Below are positions 57,001-64,000 of a stretch of 64,000 nt of DNA, piece by piece. The notes below the pieces were generated by a model that saw only the letters and a program-made list of their open reading frames with translations, was not told where the DNA came from and searched no databases. This stretch comes from Pseudevernia furfuracea (Eukaryota; Ascomycota; Lecanoromycetes; Lecanorales; Parmeliaceae), in NCBI GenBank assembly GCA_022315425.1, contig JAIUPT010000046.1, positions 275,201 to 339,200 of the forward strand. Direction: 5' to 3'. A program made the translations under genes and the position numbers. Positions within the stretch are counted from its first letter, which is position 1. Each line of letters starts with the position of its first letter.

Positions 57001-57004
57001 CGCT

Positions 57005-57590
57005 AGCAGGCGAATAGTTCGAATTTAGCGAATTTAGCGAAACTTAAAGATTTCAGCAATTCTCAGCAATTTCTAAATTATCAAAGAACTCGTTCGATAA
57101 CAACATCACCCCGTGCGATACTCGAGGTTTACACATCTGCATTATAGTCCAGACTGCTCTATAAGATGATTCGAATATTCAGAAGCCAGACCCAGACATC
57201 TACCTCTCGAGCGAGTAAGTCTCTTCCCAGGTCGAGCGCTCGACAGCAGGTCTGATTCTCAAGCCTCGGAGATTGATTTCTCTATAACAATAAGGCGTTT
57301 ATATAGTCAAAGGAGCATCAAGAAGATACACTTGAAGCTGATAATATGAGATGTTAAAAGAGAGTGAACTATGTAGAAAATCAACTGCAGGTTCTTTAAA
57401 TCTAAAATAGTGATTTGAAGAGTGTGTTACTTCGAGTGTATACCTTTTCTGCGACAAGGTATACAATATAGAAGTGCTTCTCTCATTGTTTTATGCTTAA
57501 CAGACGTTGAAATTCTATATTATAAAAAGATTGAGCAGAATAGATTCTTCGATTCTCTTATCTCTTATAACAATAAGCATTTAATTAATA
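57005..57590 (+). repeat. Long direct repeat, left copy
   Basis: It matches 61900-62430 in the same orientation, sharing in order ACTCGTTCGATAACA, GGT(T/C)TACACATCTGCATTAT, ATAAGATGAT, TGATTTGAAGAGTG and a final ATTCTTCG..TCTCTTAT. The left copy keeps GC-rich words (CCAGGTCGAGCGCTCGACAG) that are mutated in the right copy. Confidence 0.7.
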
Positions 57591-58189
57591 AATCATAGAA
57601 GGGTGTTGCACTTGCAAATTCATTACCTTAAGACTCACGTCTTCAAGACATTCCCAAACGTATCTCTTTTAACTGGGAGCCTCTTCGTATTCTTCGCATT
57701 CTCCAGAATTGAGCATCGCGTTATATCTCCCTTCATATCTACAGCTCTTGTTTATTCATCGACTACATCTATTCTACGATTCAGAATTATCAATCAATCG
57801 AATCGACGTTCTTCTGATCTCTTGATCTCACACACGATGTCACGCAATATACGACTCTTTCAGTTCGCGAACCTGAAGCAACATAATAGAGTGCGCTCAT
57901 ATATTAACATTAGATCTATTATTTTTCGAGGTATTCCTGTCACAAAAAGACAGAGAATTACAGCTAATGAGAAGACTTAAATAGAATAAGAGAGAATAAA
58001 CGAGACTGTATCTTTGAATTATCTGAAAAGAGATAATGTGAATAAATATCCCGATGCGCTGAAGACAGTCGCGGACAGCGAAACGAATATTAGTATTCGA
58101 TACGCTGTTTATATTCATTTTCTAATTAGTAATAAATTAGAATATCATTACGATAACAAATGATCTCTACGATGCTATAGAGAATACTA

Positions 58190-60780
58190 TATCTAATGAT
58201 GATTTGAATCTCGCGCTAGATTAGGAAGAATCTGAAGACGCGAAGAACATAGATGATTTTTCACTGTCTGTATCACAGCTCTCAGCTCTCGCTTCTCTCG
58301 TGTTATTAGTATAAGACTTCGAGAATAATTTTGATGAGTTGACGCTAGAATAGAATTTGAAGAAGCAGATTATAAGCATATCGTCATTATCAAGACGCGT
58401 CTCTGTGATCGATCTATCTGAGAAAATCTCGTATAAGAGAATCTCGACAGAGCTCAAAACCTTCATTATGACGTTTGATCTATGATGTCAGGTCTCTGAG
58501 TTGAATAGACAAAGCTATCAGAGCTTATTAGAGATGTTTGACTTGTTAGAAGATCTGAAGACATTGAGAAACTTATCAAAGTCGATTTCTACGATCAAGA
58601 AATACGTCAAAGCGCAGTTATCACTTCTTAAACTACGACGTTAAGAAGTAACTATAACGTTCAAGAAATTATCTATTTAAGGTTCGAAGAGCGTCACTTA
58701 AGTCGATCAAGAGAATATCTACTTCTTTAATTTAGTTCATCTCTTTTAGACTGTGTTATTATCGACTGTCTTTCGTGTCAAAATGTATACTGAAATAACT
58801 CATTTTGTGAACAAACCCGCAGAGCTCTATTATTCTATGACTTGAGTCATGTCGATCAAAGCATGCTCTGGAGAATATGCGAGAAACCATGATAATATCT
58901 CTGTTATCTTTTTATCTGACACGGTTTATTATCGTTGCGACAAGTTCAATTGCTATTGTTTAACTGCGATAAATATCAACTTTCATCTTGATAGAATTCT
59001 CGCAGTCGAGAAAGATTATATCAGAACGATATCTGCTTCAGAAATAATCAAGCTTATTATCAATCCTCTCTACCCGATAACTCGCTTTAAGATAGATCAA
59101 TTAGATTATTCGATGTCTTCTCAATCTACGACTAAAGAATTGTTTCTATCGGAGAACGAATTTCATCATGTCTTTCAAAATCAAATTGATTCTCTGAAAA
59201 TGAGAATACATTACGATCATCGCTACGAAGAATCAAATACAGACCTAAGCAGAAGATCATCTATCTACAAAACTCGTTTTGTAATAAGAAACACATACGA
59301 TATTTAAATCAAATCAACGAACGTCTTATAACTCTGCCCTTCTTGTCGCGAGAAGTTAGAGCTAATAGCTTATAATCGTCGTCGTTTCCTTGACTTCTTT
59401 AAGTCTTCTTGTATTAATATATCTCTTCTTACTTTCATAGACGCATTCGAACTCTATCGTAACATATACAGATTAATTCTCGAGATCTATGTTATTATTA
59501 CAAAATTGAACTAACGCGAGAGAAAGAAAAGAGTTAACGTTTTCTCGCTTACTCTCGAATCTCATGAAAGCGAGTTCGCAGATATTATCAAGATCATTAA
59601 GTCTGAGCTGACGAAACTCAACGAAGAGATCTTAATAAATATTAACGAAGTAGAGCATATGATATGCGTTTATACAATAACGTTTATTGAAGACATAAAG
59701 CAATAGATACAAAATGCGAGATTCGACTCTTCTCTAACAAATCGAGACTGCGAGAAATATCTAATTCTTAAGAAACACAGATCTGATTTGACATTCAATA
59801 TTAAACTTAATAATCGATTTCACTAAAGAGTCTTATATAAGAGAATCAAAGTCGAATCCTCGTCTAATTTAGTTAATTACTTGAAGGCACTCGAAATGAG
59901 CTTAAAGTAAACTCCTCTAATTGAAATCTCACTCTCTTTAAATATTATCAGAAGCAATCTCACTAATTTAGCATATTTAGAGTTCGCAGACATTGCGAAA
60001 CAGACACAGTATTGCCTCATTGATGTTATTCTAACCCAAGACGCCCTTATCGTATATGTCGCCGAGCTGAGACACTTTCCTTTCCCCCTCACATGAGATA
60101 GACTTCAGTTATCGACCTATTATTTGAAGAGCTACGAAATGCAGAAGTGCGCTCGTCTCTCTATTATTACATCTATACTTCTACGAACCTAACTAAAAGA
60201 ACGATAAATGCAATCGCTCTTTCTTAAGACTATTAAATCTACGATATGCTCGGCTTCTCATCTTGATGCGATAGACTCAATTATATAGTACTATGTCTTC
60301 ATGACGAAGAGCAACACTGTTATTCTATCACATAACATGATCAACGAAGATAGAGCAAACATGATTACTATGTTGCGTCAATCAAGAAAGTCATTTCAAA
60401 GACTATTTCAATGTGCTGCTCTCGTCGCGTCTTTCGAGTTCAGACATGAAGAGAGATCTATTTCATCAAGAGATATAACGTTAACAACATTACGACAAGA
60501 ATTCGAGAAGGTTAATACATTTGAAGATCGTAAGATATAGAAGATGAGGCGCTCAGAGTATGAGAATCTGACGAAGTCTTTTATTGTAACAGACACGATA
60601 TTCAAGAAAGCGATAGTCTTCAGAGCTTTTATGAAAAGATCGAATATATATGCTAAGCTGCATTTCACAGAAGTTGTCTAAGAATATGTTACTTCGAACA
60701 ATCTTATAATCTTTGCTGAGGAAGATAAGCATCGATAAGAAGAGATCGTTTCTATTGCTATTATACTCTGTTAATTTAAT
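58190..60780 (+). pseudogene. Large transposase-like gene (copy 2), one frame with RIP-type stops
   Basis: A single reading frame runs about 860 codons without a frameshift, interrupted only by TAA, TAG and TGA. It starts with an acidic N-terminal part (EESEDAKNIDDFSLSVSQLS), passes the open stretch 58849-59307, then C-P-S-C (LCPSCREKLEL), TFIDAFELYRNIYRLILEI, REKRVNVFSLTLESHESEFA, a C-terminal half with ELRHFPFPLT then DRLQ, and the open stretch 60301-60540 with MINEDRANMITMLRQSRKSF. It ends near NLIIFAEEDKH. The block order equals that of copy 1, so both belong to one transposase-like family; a Tnp2/KDZ-type DDE enzyme is my best guess. It would act in the nucleus on its own element ends. 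Confidence 0.6.
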
Positions 60781-61899
60781 CATCTAAAGACTTCAAAGCC
60801 TCAGTCTTACACACAAATCATCGCGACGTTATTAAGGTTCTATTGTCGAAGAAAAGCGTTTATCAAACGCTTAGATTTGTGATCGCTGATTTCGTATAAC
60901 ACTCTGAGTCAAGACTAAGTACAGAGCTGCAGAGAATCCATGCTCAATGTCTAACACTACTGAAGAAATTGCTATCGTTCTCTGAGAGAGAATAGAATAA
61001 CTCGAAGACTGAGTCGAGACTAACGATTTCGAGCGACGAATTGCACGAGAAGTCGACTATCTTGAATTGTATCGACAGAAGCTATGTGAGAGAAATGAAC
61101 TAATCGCTATGATCTGCGAACCTTGACTTCGACGATTCATTTACAATAATGCTATAACATGTATACGAAGTTGATTACAATGAGCTCAACGTGACATTGC
61201 CTCGAGATGCTGAACTACAATAATACGAAAAGTTAAGCTTTATAAACAGATTAGTTCTAATTTTAACTCTTTCTTAACTTGCTCTCTTTTCGCTTCTCGA
61301 CGTTATTCTTTCGCTCGATCAAATACTTATATTAGATACTCTTTACTCGTGAGATTATAACAGTATAGATATCTAACGACTGCACTATAGAGAATTCGAA
61401 TATCGAATCGTGTTTAAGATTGATAATTTCATCTCGATTAGAGCTCAGAGACTTACGAGACTGAACGAGGTGTTTCTACATTAGCTCTCTCGAGAACAAA
61501 TCAAGCTGTTTGCTCGAGTCACTATAATAGAGAACTTTCGTAACCCTCGAGTTGATTCTATTCTAGACGCTTCCTATCTTAAGCTATCTACTTTAACAGA
61601 TGTTATAAGACTTTCAAGTATCGAGAGTAAGAAACACTATATGTTACATATTAAACGCATAGAGCAGCTTAATGAAACTCAGCGATTAATTCGAAGAGAA
61701 ACGATCTTGCTTCTCAATTCTAACTACGATATTCAATTCATATAAATTATATATATAAGCTACCCTTTTCATGCTATAACAGTTGATTTTCTTATCTCGA
61801 TTTCTCGCTCTATTTTTTGTTGGGATATGCGAGATATCTTGACTCTTAACATCTTAGCATTTTCAAAAATCTTAATATTTTCAAAAATCTTAACAATTC
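60781..61899. other. 3' flank of the transposase-like gene
   Basis: Degraded sequence with fragments of coding appearance (for example around 60870-61120) but no block that I can place. An A/T-rich word TTTTCAAAAATCTTAA is duplicated at 61858-61890. Confidence 0.35.
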
Positions 61900-62430
61900 T
61901 TGACATTTTAACTTAGCGAATTTCGAGAAGACAGATGTTACTCGTTCGATAACATCGTTATCTCAAGCGATACTCAAGGTCTACACATCTGCATTATGAC
62001 TCGAACGATATTATAAGATGATCTCAGAAGTAAGAAGTCAATCTTAACAGATAATCTCTCACACGAGCAAATACAGTTCGAAAGATCGAGCTCACACTTC
62101 AAGAGTCGATCTCAGACAATTCTCTCGATCGAAATCTTGAGTCTCGAGATTATACAAGTTACTATGTTATTCAAGAACATCGAAGAACGATAACTCGAAG
62201 CAGATACAATGAGATGATCGAGAGATATGTGAGAGTCGAGATCGAGATCTTGAGTCTCGAGACCTTGAATAATATGATTTGAAGAGTGAGATGAATCGAG
62301 TAAGCGAATTTCAGCTTTTAAAGAATAAAATGTGATATGCTAATGCGATTGCGATATGTTAATGCGATTACGATATGCAGACAAGCGAGAGAAAGAATTC
62401 TTCGTATCTCTTATTATTGACGACGATGAG
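61900..62430 (+). repeat. Long direct repeat, right copy
   Basis: This is the partner of 57005-57590. It is more AT-rich, and where the left copy has CAGGTCGAGCGC it has mutated words such as AGATCGAGCTC. The two copies bracket the plus-strand transposase-like frame, like terminal direct repeats or duplicated upstream regions. Confidence 0.68.
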
Positions 62431-63356
62431 TATTCTTTAATATAAGGCTTGGGAATTAATTGCTAACGATGTTGACAATGAGACGACATTATCATAGGTC
62501 TCATGATTTCAATTCTTCTTCGAAGCTGGTCTTGTATTTTCTACCTCTCTCGAGTTTCTTTAGTCTCTTAGCTTTCTCTAACTATGTCATAAACTAGATA
62601 TTCTTTGATGCATTCATCATCCGCACAGACCTTGTTTGCATCGCGACAATACAGTCTGTGATTCCAGGTCAGTTCATCAAGTTCCCAGGCTTCGATTTGG
62701 GTGTTGACCTAGTACCGTCAACGACGAGCTACAGAATCCTTCCCTCACATCGCGCAACTAAGTAAGTCATATCTATAAATTATTCTTAGACGTTATCTTT
62801 GATGACTGCGATAGAATGTTATTATGCGACAGGCAATGCGCAAGATATCGAGGCAGGCGGCATTATGGAGAAAAGTTCGAACTTTACGAGACTTGAACGT
62901 GAATAGATGAAAAGATATAAGTCTTTTCACATCAAAAAACAAGACAAGAGCAGTAAGACGATGCATCTAATAAAAGATATAGATTAAAATATTGAATTTT
63001 AATACGTGATGTTATCTTAAAGTAAGTAACGACGTTCTCTGACGTCTAGTCTCGACTGCTGCGTTAAATAATGAATATTTATTAAACTTGACTAGACAAG
63101 AAAGACGATATGTTAACATATAACACATTTTTCTCAACTTCAATCAAGTCGATTAATACTCTCTCTTCTAATGTGCGCTGTACAAAGACTAACATAACGA
63201 CTTGATTTCAGACTCTTAAGAATTATCAAGAGAAGTCAATCAACAGTGTCGACGAGTCGAATAACTTAAACAAGGATTGCGCGACTCAGTTCAATAGATC
63301 GAGCCCAGAAGAAGTGCATTTTCTATCTTAAGAGGAATTCAAGAGACGATTGTGAG
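62431..63356. other. Unassigned sequence with a short coding-like stretch
   Basis: Around 62595-62764 the plus strand reads openly (FFDAFIIRTDLVCIATIQSV, then IPGQFIKFPGFDLGVDLVPS) in near-normal composition, followed by a stop. I do not recognise it. The rest of the segment is AT-rich and shows nothing definite. Confidence 0.3.
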
Positions 63357-63423
63357 TCTATGCTATGACAAGAGCGCGTGTGAAGTTGTTACAGAGATTA
63401 TGTATTTTAATCGACAGCTTGCT

Positions 63424-63512
63424 TCTTGCTACTGTTACTGCTGTTGCTACTGTTGCTACTATTGCTAATGTTACTACTGTTACTATTGCTGCTGCTGCTA
63501 CTGTTAAAGAAT
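63424..63512 (+). repeat. Trinucleotide microsatellite
   Basis: A run of imperfect TTGCTACTG / TTACTACTG triplets. It reads open on both strands (poly-Leu, Ala/Thr/Val), which explains three overlapping frames here; none is called as a gene. Confidence 0.9.
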
Positions 63513-63699
63513 TATTTGACGTGTCATATAATATTAACACATCGATATCTACTTGTTAAGTACGGGCGCAAAGAAGTAGAGATAAAAGCTGAAGTAATTA
63601 TTTCGCTACGCATTAAGTTAGTCTATGTAATTACTTCTATAGTTAAGTAAAGAAATGTCAATATTATGTTGTTAGAAAATTGATTTAACTTCAATAGAG

Positions 63700-63760
63700 A
63701 GTCAGTGAAAAATCAATGAAGGGTCAATGAAGAATCAATGGTTCGTCAATGTCAACTTCG
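63700..63760 (+). repeat. Tandem TCAATGAAGAA-type units
   Basis: Five short units built on (A/G)TCAATG(A/G) lie in the same order as at 53950-54000, followed after about 70 bp by the ATTGCGC word. This points to a second copy of the same element end. Confidence 0.65.
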
Positions 63761-63819
63761 CCCAAACGATCAATATGTTATAATGTGTAATTGAGTTCAA
63801 TGGGCGGTTACTCGTGTTG

Positions 63820-63945
63820 ATACATTAGTCATAATATACATTCTGACCAATCTACAATTGCGCATAATCTGACGTCCTGACACATTAGTCAAAAAGGTAC
63901 ATTTGGGTCAACCTGTCATTGCGCGTAATCCGATATGTAGTCGCT
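63820..63945 (+). repeat. Tandem duplication of about 60 bp
   Basis: TGATACATTAGTCATAATAT.. and TGACACATTAGTCAAAAAGG.. each continue to a CAATTGCGC / CATTGCGC word and AATC(T/C)GA. It is related to ATTGCGCAATGCGATTACG and ACATTAGACTAA near 54015-54055. Confidence 0.7.
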
Positions 63946-64000
63946 ATTATGCAGTTCGTAACATTGAACGCAATGATATATCTACCTGCCATAGATGGAA

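Noticed and set aside
63358..63650. Three open frames rich in Leu or Val/Ala/Thr
   Set aside because: They read through a trinucleotide microsatellite on both strands; there are no other coding signs.
11750..64000. Starship-type giant transposon
   Set aside because: I see no tyrosine-recombinase captain (DUF3723-like) at either side and no long cargo of genes; the block is explained by nested retroelements and DNA transposon remnants.

Overview
The window looks like a chromosome segment of a filamentous ascomycete (Pezizomycotina). Genes in the first 11.7 kb have balanced base composition and short introns of about 50-140 nt. From about 11.7 kb on, the DNA is AT-rich and consists almost entirely of transposable-element remains whose reading frames are broken mainly by in-frame TAA/TAG/TGA, as expected from repeat-induced point mutation (RIP).

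Genic part (1-11.7 kb). Four genes can be modelled: a two-exon FAD-dependent monooxygenase (1690-3017, minus); a three-exon NAD(P)-binding NmrA/SDR-like protein whose first codon I cannot find (3615-4418, plus); a ten-exon, 540-residue major facilitator transporter (5985-8330, minus); and a two-exon FMN-binding split-barrel protein (10832-11697, plus). A possible small membrane-protein gene lies at 9978-10665 (minus). Two oxidoreductases beside an efflux-type transporter suggest detoxification or specialised metabolism, but no backbone synthase is present.

Transposon part (11.7-64 kb). One Ty1/Copia family with 122-bp LTRs accounts for copies A (12503-18843, minus), B (22515 to 41910, minus, interrupted), C (27499-33997, plus) and D (41911-49024, minus), a 3' fragment E (20626-21480), a diverged fragment F (around 19150-20400) and a solo LTR (50207-50328). 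Copy B was split by a Ty3/Gypsy chromodomain element (27310-41083, minus) with target duplication AAGTC. The left LTR of that Gypsy was in turn split by Copia copy C with target duplication TCGAT. Intact paralogous sites for both insertions lie in the same window. Copy D carries a 5'-truncated LINE (47310-48053) with an 11-bp target duplication, and fragment F carries a hAT-like foldback element (19535-20116) with an 8-bp duplication.

From about 49 to 61 kb lie two degraded members of a large transposase-like protein family: one on the minus strand (about 49030-53000, hit by the solo LTR) and one on the plus strand (about 58190-60780). The second has a smaller divergent minus-strand reading frame next to it (about 55553-56500) and is flanked by diverged direct repeats of about 500 bp. 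This two-gene unit is the least familiar structure in the window. The right end holds minisatellites, a trinucleotide run and unassigned sequence. No tRNA, rRNA or CRISPR array was found.
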